Positions 52,558 through 61,046 of a DNA stretch of 64,000 nucleotides are shown piece by piece; the first letter of the stretch is position 1, and every line of letters starts with the position of its first letter. Origin of the DNA: Ilumatobacter sp963746265 (lineage in GTDB: Bacteria; Actinomycetota; Acidimicrobiia; Acidimicrobiales; Ilumatobacteraceae). Both the position numbers and the translations under genes were made by a program. Where the stretch lies: positions 80,777 through 144,776 of the forward strand of contig CAVVAM010000004.1 of NCBI GenBank assembly GCA_963746265.1, given 5' to 3'. Below the pieces are notes generated by a model, which was given only the letters and a program-made list of their open reading frames with translations, was not told the DNA's origin and ran no database searches.

Positions 52558-54303
52558 CTACTCCGGTGGGCCGATCGACATCGGCGGGCCGGATCTCATC
52601 GTTGCCCATTCGTCGAGGATCGCTTCGGATCGTGCGTAGCGGTCGTCCGGTCGGCTCGTGGCTGCGAGGAGCTGTGGTGGGACGTGACGGTCCCAGCCGC
52701 CGGTGGGTTCGGGCCACACGCTCGTGACGTCGGCGAGGGCACGTGCGACGTCGCCCTTGTTGAACGCGACCGCTAGCTCGAGCGTGGTGCGCGGGTTGGC
52801 GGTCGTGAGCGCGGAGATGGCGATCGCTTCGTGGGTTTCGATGCCGAGCGCGTACGCCATTGCAGCGACGCGGTCGGGTTCGGCGTGGTGGATCGTGCGG
52901 CGGAGGAGCCGCGCGTTGTCGGAGGTGAGGTCGGCCTTCACGGATGCGTCGAGCGTTGGTTGGTCGTCGAGTGCTGCTGCGACTTCGGCGTGGGCGAACA
53001 GGGTCGGTCGTTCGGGATCGTCGACGGCTGTCAGAAGCGCGGTTCGGATCTCGTCGGGCTCCACATGCAGCGCTCGGAGCGTGCGGGTGACCTGGTTGGC
53101 GGTGAGACCGGCGTCGGCGAGCAGGACCGCTGCAGGTGCGGCGAGGTCGGGTCGGTGGATCAGTTCGATGAATCGATCGGCGGCTTCTGGTTCCAGGTTC
53201 GTGATGAGTCCTTCGAGGAACGCTCGGTCGTCGCTCGACGTCGGCGGTGCAGCGTCGGTAGGTGGCGGTTCGAACCCTGGAAGTGTCAGCGCGTTGGCGC
53301 CGTCGAACGCCGGTCTTGGGTCGTGCTCGCCACGTTCGCTGCCTCGATGCATCGACGGATGCAGCGTGCTGGCCCGGTCGAGTTCGGCGTGGATGGGAGT
53401 CGGTTCGGTGGCGGTGGCGTAGTCGAGGATCTCGGGCGCGAGCTCGATGTCGAGTCGGTGCTCGAGGTTCTCGATGAGTGTCTTGGTGGTGGCGAGCACG
53501 GTGGTTGCGGTGGCTTCGATGAGATCAAGGTTGCCGCCGGACCAGCCGGCCACGTACGGAATGGTGTAGTCAGCTGCGTCCAGGCCGACGGTTTGCGCGA
53601 CCAGATAGGCGACCGATTCGGCTTCGATCTCTCGGACGGCGCGGTCGATGTGGCGGCGATGTTCGTGACCAAGTTCGACGTGGGCCCACTCGTGGAGGAG
53701 CGTCTTCAGTCGTTGCGGTGGTTCGAGGTCGTCACCGATCTTGATCGTGCGGTCGGCGAAGTTGGTGACGCCGTTCCACAGCTCGTCCGTCGTTCGGGTG
53801 TGCAGACCAACCTGATATCCGACAGCAGCGAGGTGCTCCGTCGTGGCCGCCCAGACGTGCTGCCACCGATCGGTACCGGTGAGCAGGGTGGGCAGCTCGG
53901 GTTCGGGGATGTCGGGTGGGCCGACGAGTTGGCCTTGGTGGAACACCTTGACGGTCCGAAAGCCGCGCAGTCGTCGTTGAACTTTCTCGTCGCCGGCGGC
54001 GTCGTCGACGACACGGGCGACGATCGGTGCGAGGATCGTGAGGCCGCGCTGGCCCTTCGCCACCTGACAGAACCCTCCGTCTTGGGCCGGGATGCGAAGC
54101 CAGTTGCGGTAGGAGGCGACGTGACCTTCGGCGCCTTGGAGCGCGAGGAGCAGTTGGTTCTGTGGCGAGTACCGATGGAATCGGCGGGCGGTCTCGAGGT
54201 AGCTCGTCCAATCGTCACCGGTGGTCAGTTCCTTGATGCGGTCGGTGAGACCGACGTGGAGTTCGGCGATCACGTGCGCGTGGTCGGTGGTCCGCTGCTT
54301 CAT
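52558..54303 (-). CDS. ArdC-like zincin (antirestriction/conjugation-associated metalloprotease)
   Basis: 581 residues. The N-terminal ssDNA-binding-like domain begins about TTGDDWTSYLETARRFHRYS and includes GFCQVAKGQRGLTILAP, as in ArdC. LLHEWAHVELGHEH (His203, Glu204 and His207 of the zinc site) is followed by EIEAESVAYLVAQTVGL, which supplies the third ligand. The C-terminal 250 residues are acidic and unassigned. ArdC proteins occur in plasmids and integrative elements, where they counter host defences on entry. Its ATG overlaps the stop of the VirD4-like ATPase by four bases, supporting a transfer role. Confidence 0.85.
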   Translation of the reverse strand: MKQRTTDHAHVIAELHVGLTDRIKELTTGDDWTSYLETARRFHRYSPQNQLLLALQGAEGHVASYRNWLRIPAQDGGFCQVAKGQRGLTILAPIVARVVDDAAGDEKVQRRLRGFRTVKVFHQGQLVGPPDIPEPELPTLLTGTDRWQHVWAATTEHLAAVGYQVGLHTRTTDELWNGVTNFADRTIKIGDDLEPPQRLKTLLHEWAHVELGHEHRRHIDRAVREIEAESVAYLVAQTVGLDAADYTIPYVAGWSGGNLDLIEATATTVLATTKTLIENLEHRLDIELAPEILDYATATEPTPIHAELDRASTLHPSMHRGSERGEHDPRPAFDGANALTLPGFEPPPTDAAPPTSSDDRAFLEGLITNLEPEAADRFIELIHRPDLAAPAAVLLADAGLTANQVTRTLRALHVEPDEIRTALLTAVDDPERPTLFAHAEVAAALDDQPTLDASVKADLTSDNARLLRRTIHHAEPDRVAAMAYALGIETHEAIAISALTTANPRTTLELAVAFNKGDVARALADVTSVWPEPTGGWDRHVPPQLLAATSRPDDRYARSEAILDEWATMRSGPPMSIGPPE

Positions 54304-55745
54304 GGTGTGACCTCATCGCCGGTCGGGTCCTCGACGGCCCACGCCGGACGTGGCCGCACGACGATCGGCGTCGGTGCCCACGGGCCAGTGCCGGTCGGCT
54401 GCGCAGCGACCGTTGGTCGGGTCGGGACCATCGCGGCGAGGCGTCGGTCCTGCCACCACTTGCGGCCGGTGATGTGGGCGGGCGGCAGGTTCGAGTGGAT
54501 GAGCAAGGCCGACCCGTACTTCGGGAGCCGGGTCAAGAAGTACGGCACGAGCGGTTCTTGTGAGTCCTGTCCGGAGATCGATCGTCTCGCTCCGCCGACA
54601 TCTCGGGACCACGATCGCCGCTCGATCGATTCGTCGCCGGCGATCTTCGAGGCGTACCCGAGCGTGGCATCGTCGGACGACCCCGGGAAGAACAGCTTTG
54701 TGGCGTGGTTCGTCAACAAGATGTCGGCGCGTTTGCCGTACGACTCCTGGATCTGGGCGAGTGACTGCCAGATCGTCACGAGCTGAATGCCGAGCCCGAC
54801 GCACGTCGACGAAACCTCGGGGAGCCAGCTCAGCGGGATGTTGCCGGCTTCGTCGATCAGCATCAGCAACGGGGCCGGCATCGCGCGGCCCTGCATGTCC
54901 CACTCGTACACCTGCGCTTTGAGGTCCGACAGCAGGCCGGCGAGCACCGGGGCGAGACGCTTGTAGTCGTCCTGGGACACCAACAGGTAGAGCGTGTTCG
55001 CCCGATCACCGGCCTCGCCGGTGTCCATCAACCACTCCAAGTCGACCCAGCCAGCCGTCTCGCCGTCGGAGCTGTGGTCGAGGTCGGTCGCGGCGACAAC
55101 ATGCGGGTCGAGCCACGGGTCGCAGACGGTCTGCGCAGTCGAGTACACGCTCGCGAGGATCCGGTCATCGGGCTTGTTCCAGATCGAGTTGAGATGCCGA
55201 ATCGCCGCGTCGGCCGCCTCCCGAACAGCGGGGTCGGGATCACGAAGGCGCCGCCTCAGGATCTCCTCCGGCGGGCACCCTCCGGGCGAGTTCGGACGAA
55301 CCATGTCGAACACCCACTGTGCGAGATGAAGCATCGACGGATTCGGTGACAGCGCGGCTGCGCCGAGCAAACCGGTGAACAACAACTTGCCCTGTGTCGC
55401 CCAGAAGTCCATGCCACCGTCAACACCTGCTTTCGGAGTCCACGCCGCCAACGACTCCCCCGCCTTCTTCATGCCCGTCGCCGTGTGGGCCGTCCGCAGC
55501 GGTGACCATCGTGCAACCTCGTCCGGCTTGATCGTGATGTGACTGCTCGACGACGTCCGCAGCAGCCCTCCCGGGTCGAACACTCGCACCGATCCGAGCT
55601 CGCGACGCCGAGCGATCGTCGTGTCCATCAGGTCGCGCTTGACCGACAACACGACCGCCGGGCCGGCCCAGTCCAGCAGGCCCGGCACCGCGCACTGCGA
55701 CGTCTTGCCACATCGCGTCGGACCGCAGATCGCGATCGACGTCAT
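54300..55745 (-). CDS. VirD4/TraG-like type IV coupling ATPase
   Basis: 481 residues if it starts at ATG 55745, right after the preceding stop; the same frame continues upstream without an ATG. SIAICGPTRCGKTSQCAVPG is the Walker A region, LLMLIDEAGNIPLSWLPE the Walker B, with FDPGGLL, GMDFWATQGKLLFTGLLG, and IQLVTIWQSLAQIQESYG. This is a type IV secretion coupling protein that presents DNA to a transfer channel. The membrane anchor is encoded by the adjacent upstream gene. No relaxase or channel genes are in the window, so the element may be mobilised by others or extend beyond it. Confidence 0.88.
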   Translation of the reverse strand: MTSIAICGPTRCGKTSQCAVPGLLDWAGPAVVLSVKRDLMDTTIARRRELGSVRVFDPGGLLRTSSSSHITIKPDEVARWSPLRTAHTATGMKKAGESLAAWTPKAGVDGGMDFWATQGKLLFTGLLGAAALSPNPSMLHLAQWVFDMVRPNSPGGCPPEEILRRRLRDPDPAVREAADAAIRHLNSIWNKPDDRILASVYSTAQTVCDPWLDPHVVAATDLDHSSDGETAGWVDLEWLMDTGEAGDRANTLYLLVSQDDYKRLAPVLAGLLSDLKAQVYEWDMQGRAMPAPLLMLIDEAGNIPLSWLPEVSSTCVGLGIQLVTIWQSLAQIQESYGKRADILLTNHATKLFFPGSSDDATLGYASKIAGDESIERRSWSRDVGGARRSISGQDSQEPLVPYFLTRLPKYGSALLIHSNLPPAHITGRKWWQDRRLAAMVPTRPTVAAQPTGTGPWAPTPIVVRPRPAWAVEDPTGDEVTP

Positions 55746-55746
55746 G

Positions 55747-56307
55747 TCACCCGCCCGAGCCGACAACGACCCTCCCGTCGCTCGGTCGACCAATCGTCGG
55801 ACCGGGCCGAGGCGTCTGCGGTGCCCATCGTCGATTCTCCGTCGCGACCAGTCGGTTCCCCCATCGACCGAACACGAAACGGCCCGGTACCGGACCGGGA
55901 ATCAACAGCGGACGCAGCTCCGAACGCGTCGCGAAGCGCGCGTGCGCGTCGACCCCCAACCGGCGTCGACCATTCGCCCGCCCACGCCACCAGCGCCACG
56001 CCACCAGCGCCACACCCGCGACCACAGCCGCGACGAACACAGTGCACGACCAATAGACGAGCGGAGCCGCGACTGCCGACTGCGCCTCGTCAGGCCACGC
56101 ACCCGCCGGATCACCCGGTTCCACCACCAGCTTCGGTAGCGCACGGACGGCATCCGCGAGATCGACCGGCAATGTCCGCCCGATCAGCCTCGACGAGCCG
56201 ACCGCACCCGCCCACACCACAGCTCCACAGCCGCCGGCTCCGATGAGCGCGGCGACCAGTGCAGTTTCCAGTGGTGAGATCGAGGAGTTCTCCGGCAGCG
56301 ACGTCAT
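55747..56307 (-). CDS. Membrane-anchor protein, N-terminal part of the coupling ATPase
   Basis: 186 residues. Two membrane helices (about 13-35 and 82-103, VYWSCTVFVAAVVAGVALVA) and then FATRSELRPLLIPGPVPGRF followed by FGRWGNRLVATENRRW. This is the N-terminal layout of actinobacterial VirD4-like proteins, which normally continue straight into the Walker A region. Here the last 18 residues look unrelated and the stop falls one base before the ATG of the ATPase, so one frameshift would fuse the two. A natural split with translational coupling is possible. Divergent from the 56618 gene. Confidence 0.7.
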   Translation of the reverse strand: MTSLPENSSISPLETALVAALIGAGGCGAVVWAGAVGSSRLIGRTLPVDLADAVRALPKLVVEPGDPAGAWPDEAQSAVAAPLVYWSCTVFVAAVVAGVALVAWRWWRGRANGRRRLGVDAHARFATRSELRPLLIPGPVPGRFVFGRWGNRLVATENRRWAPQTPRPGPTIGRPSDGRVVVGSGG

Positions 56308-56617
56308 GGCGCCCAGTCCGCCCGCAACCGATCACGTCAACCGTCATCGTTCAGGAAAGGCGACGATCACCCACCAGTTGGAACCGCATCCAACCTTCAC
56401 ACTTCTCGCATATCCCCAGGTCAGGGAGCCGAACTCGTCGGTGGCAGGCCAACCCTCACGCCGTGGCCCAACCCCGCGTGATCGCCCTGGCAGGACCCGC
56501 CGCCAACCGAAGTGTCGACCCTCACCGCCGCTCAGGACGAGCCGCCGAGCGCCGTGACGGTTGGCGTGAACCGACTCCCAGAGGGTGACGTCGACCACTC
56601 AACCCGAGGAGTTCGAC
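56308..56617. other. Divergent intergenic region of the transfer operon
   Basis: 310 bases between divergent starts. It must carry the promoter of the transfer/defence operon (minus) and that of the 56618 gene (plus). I see no conserved operator, RNA or small gene. A candidate ribosome binding site (GAGGAG) precedes ATG 56618. Confidence 0.4.
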
Positions 56618-57403
56618 ATGCCAACGACGACCGACCGCGAGGTCATGCGTACACATCGCCACCACCCGATCACGCGAAGCCTCCGGATCGAATACGAGCG
56701 ATGCCTCGCCCCGCGTCGCCAACGAGCAACCATGCTTCGGTGGGCGAACCATCCATCACTCGCCGGACGCTCCATCCCCGACATCGTCGCCACCTGTGCT
56801 CGCCAGAGCATCGAGCAGAACGACACGCTCGAAACGCTCATCCGACTCCACCAACTCCACGACAGAGACGCCACGATCGTCGTGATGACCATCATTCATC
56901 CCGTCGTGACAGCCGCAGCCCGACGACTCCACTCCGACCCGCACCACCGCCACGACGCCGCCTGGGCCGCCGCGTGCCACGCGCTCGCGACCATCAATCC
57001 GTCCGAAGCCCGACGGAGAGCCGACCAACACGGCCACCCGATGCTCGCCCACTTCGCACACCGACTCCGCAACAGCGACTGGTCCCTCAACCCCGCCGAC
57101 CGAAACGAACAACGCCGACAGATGCGACCGTCCGCTGTCGACACCCGCCTCGTCAGCCTCGACGACGAGCGCACAGGCGAGATGTTCGACCACCACCAAG
57201 TCGACGTCACCGACCAGGCACAAGCGATCCTCGATCTCCAGTCCATCGCCGGCGCGATCGCCACCGGCGTCGTCACACAAGAGGAATGGCGATTCCTCGT
57301 CGACCACCGATTCCACCGAACACAACCGGCAACAGGACGCGAGCGAGCACAAGCCCACCGAACGACCAAGCGACTCACCACGCTCCTCGATCCGGCAGCG
57401 TGA
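56618..57403 (+). CDS. Hypothetical helical protein, weak sigma-factor-like pattern
   Basis: 261 residues from ATG 56618, with GAGGAG seven bases upstream; GTG 56585 is less likely. Rich in His and Arg. TLETLIRLHQLHDRDATIVV then MTIIHPVVTAAARRLH recall sigma region 2 helices, and EEWRFLVDHRFHR with GRERAQAHRTTKRLTTLL could be a helix-turn-helix. I would not claim more than a possible regulator. It is divergent from the coupling-protein operon, where a regulator would make sense. Confidence 0.55.
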   Translation: MPTTTDREVMRTHRHHPITRSLRIEYERCLAPRRQRATMLRWANHPSLAGRSIPDIVATCARQSIEQNDTLETLIRLHQLHDRDATIVVMTIIHPVVTAAARRLHSDPHHRHDAAWAAACHALATINPSEARRRADQHGHPMLAHFAHRLRNSDWSLNPADRNEQRRQMRPSAVDTRLVSLDDERTGEMFDHHQVDVTDQAQAILDLQSIAGAIATGVVTQEEWRFLVDHRFHRTQPATGRERAQAHRTTKRLTTLLDPAA

Positions 57404-57857
57404 CCGCATCCGCCGCCGACAGGCCTGCGCCGGCTGCGACAAGGTGGCTGCCCGGACGCAATCCAGTCGACGCTGTCGGAGGTCGCCAGGATGCGGATCG
57501 ACGCGGCGACGTCGCCAGCCACGCAACGCGACCGGCTTCTCCGATCCACCGTGACCGAAGGTCCCTCTACTGGCTCGTCGCATCCGATGTCACGAATAGG
57601 GCCCCGTAAGTGAGAATCGATTCGTACCACTCATATGAGACATGCCAGCTCAGACCATGTGATCTTCATTACGCCTCGAAGCGACGTCCGGATGGCGTTC
57701 GCCATTCGGACGCCCGTCGAGCGCTCGATTCTGGTTGATATGGCCGTGGAAGTGTGGCGCCGCAGTGGGGCCGCGATGCGGCGTCGATCTTGAGCCGGAA
57801 GCCGGATTACGGAGCGGAGTTATGTGGTGCTGCCGCGATCCTCGAACTGGGCGGGCG
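57404..57857. other. Non-coding stretch with two hairpins at the edge of the cassette-like region
   Basis: About 450 bases with no supported gene. CGTCCGGATGGCG (57685-57697) pairs with CGCCATTCGGACG (57700-57712) with one mismatch and a two-base loop. Palindromic repeat A follows at 57752. This is the left side of the repeat-bounded region. Confidence 0.5.
57752..57828 (+). repeat. Palindromic repeat A
   Basis: CGCCGCA/TGCGGCG stem (57758-57783) around a GGGGCCG-containing loop, then a 35-base spacer ending in GTTATGT. CCGGATTACGGAGCGGA (57802-57818) is identical in copy B. It lies just past the stop of the PIN gene. Confidence 0.7.
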
Positions 57858-58256
57858 TCACGACTGGCGGGCGTGTTCCTCCCATTCCAGGAGGTCCTTG
57901 TCGCCCGAGACGATCGCGTCGACATCGTGAGCTCTCGCGAGTGCGATGAGGAAGTCGTCGTTCGGGTCACGTGTCTCGGTCTGGACCTCATCGGGGTCGT
58001 CGACGAGATCGACAAGCGTCTCGATCGTGTCCACGAATAGCGTCGCAGTCTCGAGACTGATCCACTTGCGGAGTCGAGGACGAGTCGTGAGTACCTCGCG
58101 AATCTCGCCGAGGAGTTCCGGGCTCATCACGACCTCGAAGTCGGCTGCACCGCTCAGCCACGACTCGATGATCCGATGAGACGTGCCGCGTTGGATCGCG
58201 GCGGACACGAACACGTTCGCATCGATGACGACCAACACGGATGTGAAACCGATCAA
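57858..58256 (-). CDS. PIN-domain toxin
   Basis: 132 residues. LVVIDANVFVSAAIQRGTS carries the first acidic residue of the PIN site, ELLGEIREVL the second, and RDPNDDFLIALARAHDVDAI with SGDKDLL the others. PIN toxins are RNases held by a cognate antitoxin. Its start overlaps the stop of the upstream HTH gene by four bases, the standard toxin-antitoxin arrangement with the antitoxin first. Confidence 0.88.
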   Translation of the reverse strand: MIGFTSVLVVIDANVFVSAAIQRGTSHRIIESWLSGAADFEVVMSPELLGEIREVLTTRPRLRKWISLETATLFVDTIETLVDLVDDPDEVQTETRDPNDDFLIALARAHDVDAIVSGDKDLLEWEEHARQS

Positions 58257-58570
58257 CTCGTCGGGCGACGACGGCGCACGGCTCGAACCTCATCGACCGC
58301 AAGGTCGAGTGCGTCGTCTTCGGCCAGTTCGGTGTTGGCGTCCACGTTGGACGCCAACGCTGCTCGTGCTTCGGTGGTGAAGCTCTCCCATGCCGATTGA
58401 CGAGTCACGCCGAGCGCATCGCCGATTTGTTGCCACGACGCACCTGCGGCTCGTGCGGCGATGACCTGCTCGCGGCGAATCCGGTCGAGTTCGTGTTCGC
58501 TGTCGGTGAGGACGCGCAAAGCCGCCAACGGATCCTGAGGAAGAGCCTCGGGTATCACGATGACACTCAC
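58253..58570 (-). CDS. HTH antitoxin partner of the PIN toxin
   Basis: 105 residues from GTG 58570 (SVIVIPEALPQDPLAALRVL). RREQVIAARAAGASWQQIGD followed by ALGVTRQSAWESF is a clear helix-turn-helix of the type used by antitoxins that regulate their own promoter. The C-terminus is acidic (NTELAEDDALDLAVDEV) and probably wraps the toxin. The open frame continues upstream, but that part overlaps repeat D and is not protein-like. Confidence 0.82.
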   Translation of the reverse strand: MSVIVIPEALPQDPLAALRVLTDSEHELDRIRREQVIAARAAGASWQQIGDALGVTRQSAWESFTTEARAALASNVDANTELAEDDALDLAVDEVRAVRRRRPTS

Positions 58571-58642
58571 GTTGTCAGGATACCCTGACGACCGACGGAT
58601 GAGCAAGAGTGCGCCCACAACTCCGCCGCTGGGATTTCGTGA

Positions 58643-58700
58643 CACCGCATCGGGGCCGCAGTGCGGCGCGTCGGGTGCGTCGAACCCAGTGGTTGTGCGT
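58643..58700 (+). repeat. Palindromic repeat D (diverged copy)
   Basis: CCGCAT with GGGGCCGC and GCCGCAGTGCGGC, then GTTGTGC 25 bases on. It shares the GGGGCCG core and GTTRTG end with copies A-C but is the least similar. It lies between the HTH antitoxin and the APH-like gene. Confidence 0.4.
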
Positions 58701-58750
58701 GGGGGAAGTGTTCGACCGGATCGCGGACAGGCGGGTGCGAGGATGCAGGT

Positions 58751-59497
58751 GTGGATGAGCGCACGTTGGACGGCGGATCGGAGAACCACGGCGCAGTGGT
58801 CCGAGCCGGCAATACTGTTCGGCGCCCGCGTGGTGCCGGCTGCGAAGTTGTCGAAGCGCTGTTGACACATCTCGAGCAGGTGGGATTCAAGGGATCACCG
58901 CGATTCCTTGGTATCGACCAGCAGGGCCGCCAGGTTCTCGATTACCTCGACGGGACGGCGCATCGCACACCGCCGTGGCAACTCGACGATGGCGCCAACG
59001 CGGCCGAACTCGGCCGCCTGGCGTCGTGGCTGCGCCGCCTGCACGACGCCACAGCCGACTTCGCCCCTCCGGTCGGAGCGCTACCGCGGCGAGCGTTGCC
59101 GCTGCTCGGCGACGTGTGGACACATGGCGATGTTGGCTACCCGAACGTGGTGTATCGACACGGCCAGTTGGTCGGGTTGATCGACTGGGAGTTCGCGGCG
59201 CCATCGCATCGCTGCTGTGACCCTGCGGCGCTGCTTGCGGTGTCGGTTCGCGGGCCTCGCCCCGACGTGAACGACAACAGTCGTCGGGCAGCTGCGACCA
59301 AGCTCGCCACCGCCGCGATCGCAGCGGGCTACGACATGACCGAAGGTGAAGTCCAGGCGCTGCCGGAGATGGCGGCGACGATCCTTGACGACGCTCGAGC
59401 CTTCCAAGGAGAGTCGATGAGCGACGACGAGCGTCACCGATCAGCGTGGCGATCTCGATGGCTACGCGAGAACACCGACTACCTCGTCGGCGTCTGA
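58751..59497 (+). CDS. Aminoglycoside phosphotransferase (APH)-family kinase
   Basis: 248 residues from GTG 58751. The catalytic loop THGDVGYPNVVY and the metal Asp in GLIDWEFAAP are intact, and LDYLDGTAHRTPPW, LGRLASWLRRLHD precede them. The nucleotide-binding N-lobe is short and lacks an obvious lysine strand, so the protein is smaller than classical APH enzymes. The group includes antibiotic kinases, choline/homoserine kinases and orphan family members. A resistance role is possible but not shown. It stands alone between repeats D and B. Confidence 0.8.
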   Translation: MDERTLDGGSENHGAVVRAGNTVRRPRGAGCEVVEALLTHLEQVGFKGSPRFLGIDQQGRQVLDYLDGTAHRTPPWQLDDGANAAELGRLASWLRRLHDATADFAPPVGALPRRALPLLGDVWTHGDVGYPNVVYRHGQLVGLIDWEFAAPSHRCCDPAALLAVSVRGPRPDVNDNSRRAAATKLATAAIAAGYDMTEGEVQALPEMAATILDDARAFQGESMSDDERHRSAWRSRWLRENTDYLVGV

Positions 59498-59540
59498 GAG
59501 ACGATCCGCCGGCACCGACGTTGGCGTGCACGCTCGTGAC

Positions 59541-59618
59541 TATGCGGCGCCGCATCAGGGCCGTGATGCGGCGTGCCAGCTCGAGTGTCGACCGGATTAC
59601 GGAGCGGATGTTATGGGT
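59541..59618 (+). repeat. Palindromic repeat B
   Basis: CGCCGCATCA (59548-59557) pairs perfectly with TGATGCGGCG (59564-59573) around GGGCCG, then a 36-base spacer with CCGGATTACGGAGCGGA (as in copy A) ending in GTTATGG (59610). It follows the APH-like gene. Confidence 0.75.
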
Positions 59619-59731
59619 GGAGACGCTGCCGAGCATCCTGCCGGATCCAGGACGGGTCGACGATTCGGTGGGCACTGCAAGTACCGAGCAGTCGTTCCTG
59701 TCCGGGCGGCGGTCGCCCGCGATCGACCACA

Positions 59732-60687
59732 ATGATGCCCGTGGTGGCCGTGCCGGATGAACACGCTGTACTTGGGGGGCGATTGGCACCGCTTGGCTGC
59801 ACCGTGGCCTTCATCGACCGCCGGTGCCAGGAGGTGCTCTCCGAGATCCAGGCACTCCGAACCGGCCACGAGATCGATGTCATCGGTCCCCTTCAGTTCG
59901 AGGCCGCCGTTGGTCGACTCGATCCCATGGAGGCACCGTGGACCACGGAAGTGATCGCGGACTGCGGTACCTGGACCGCCTACCTCAACAACTTCGTCAA
60001 CGGCGGAGATCCGTCAGCAATCGCGCCGGTATCGCTCGCCGCATGGCGGCGAACTGTGTCACCGCAACGCACATACCGAAGTACGGACCAGGGCATGCCT
60101 CGACCCAGCTGGTGATGGAAGGCCCGACCGGCGAACCGCCGCTCATGGCAATCCGGAGCCTTGCAGCGCACTGCGAGGATGGGCACTGGAGTTGGCACGA
60201 GTGGGGGACGGTCCAGCCGTTCGAGCGGCCGGAACGATACGAGGCCCGACTGAAGCGAGATCGTCTCGATCGACCACTACTGGTCGAGTACCTGAACGCG
60301 TTGGGCATCCATGTCGACCACGACGGCTACTTCGGTCGCGGCTGGGTTGTGCATCAGCACGTTGACTGGCACGTCCGCCGGGAGTCTGTCGAAGAATTTC
60401 CGGCGACTGAACGCATGGCCTTCGTCGCTCTGATCGAGCGCTTCCGACGAAGCAATCGGACGCAACATCGACAGCCGGCAGGAGCGTCGACCCATCGGCC
60501 GCCCCCCGGGATTATCTCGCGTGCGACTTGGGCCGAAGTCGCACGCGGGCGGGCCTCGAATGACGGTGATTCTGTGCGTGTGTTATGTGGCGAGTTGGCG
60601 AAGTCGTTCGGCGATCGCGTCGACGGTCGGTTTGCCGGCGGCGACATCGATCACGAGATCGTAAACGTCATCGTTGCCGGCGCGTGA
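59732..60687 (+). pseudogene. Unknown protein, one frameshift, in cassette-like unit
   Basis: Not recognised. Frame one reads from ATG 59732 (HAVLGGRLAPLGCTVAFIDR to AYLNNFVNGGDPSAIAPVS); after a frame change near 60035 it continues as RRMAANCVTATHIPKYGPGH, HWSWHEWGTVQPFERPERYE and LGIHVDHDGYFGRGWVVHQH. The two halves fit one globular protein of about 240 residues. The open frame runs on to 60687 through repeat C, but a real end near 60470 is more likely. It is rich in Trp and His and could be an immunity-type or enzyme-like protein. No homologue comes to mind. Confidence 0.5.
60511..60590 (+). repeat. Palindromic repeat C
   Basis: CGCGTGCGACTT (60518-60529) pairs perfectly over 12 bp with AAGTCGCACGCG (60536-60547) around the loop GGGCCG. 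GTTATGT follows 34 bases on (60582) and contains the complement of the stop codon of the minus-strand Doc remnant. Confidence 0.7.
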
Positions 60688-60828
60688 GATCTCGACGCCG
60701 TTGATCTCTAGGAAGACCGAAGTGGTGCCGGTTGACGGGATCGGCCAGTGTTGGTTCCGGTGATCCAGCGTGACCCAATTATGAAATCCCTTGACACACT
60801 TCACCACCCGTTGAGTCAAAGATTTCAC
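60583..60828 (-). pseudogene. Doc-family toxin, C-terminal remnant
   Basis: The last 50 residues, VFLEINGVEISRAGNDDVYD followed by LVIDVAAGKPTVDAIAERL, match the end of Doc (death on curing) toxins closely. The essential HxFxDGNKR motif that should lie just before VFLEING is missing; the sequence there reads LDHRNQHWPIPSTGT. No antitoxin is adjacent. It looks like a truncated or rearranged gene, probably inactive. Confidence 0.55.
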
Positions 60829-61046
60829 TCTCCGCGGTTACCGGTCCGGGGGGTTTCTCCGTGCACCGTCAGGGTTCGCGTCGCGGACGCCCCATTCGAC
60901 GAGAGCGTCGTTGACGCTGTCTTGCCGAACCGGTGAGCGACTCTTGAGCCCGATCGGGTAACGAAATCGTCACCATGGTCGTTCTACATAACAGCGTCAG
61001 AACACCGACGAGACCACCGATCACGGAACGATCACGAGGCGGGACC

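Noticed and set aside
57752..60590. Calling the four palindromic repeats integron attC sites
   Set aside because: GTTRTG ends resemble the GTTRRRY core, but no RYYYAAC partner is found at the other end of any copy and no integron integrase is present. Kept only as unexplained repeats.
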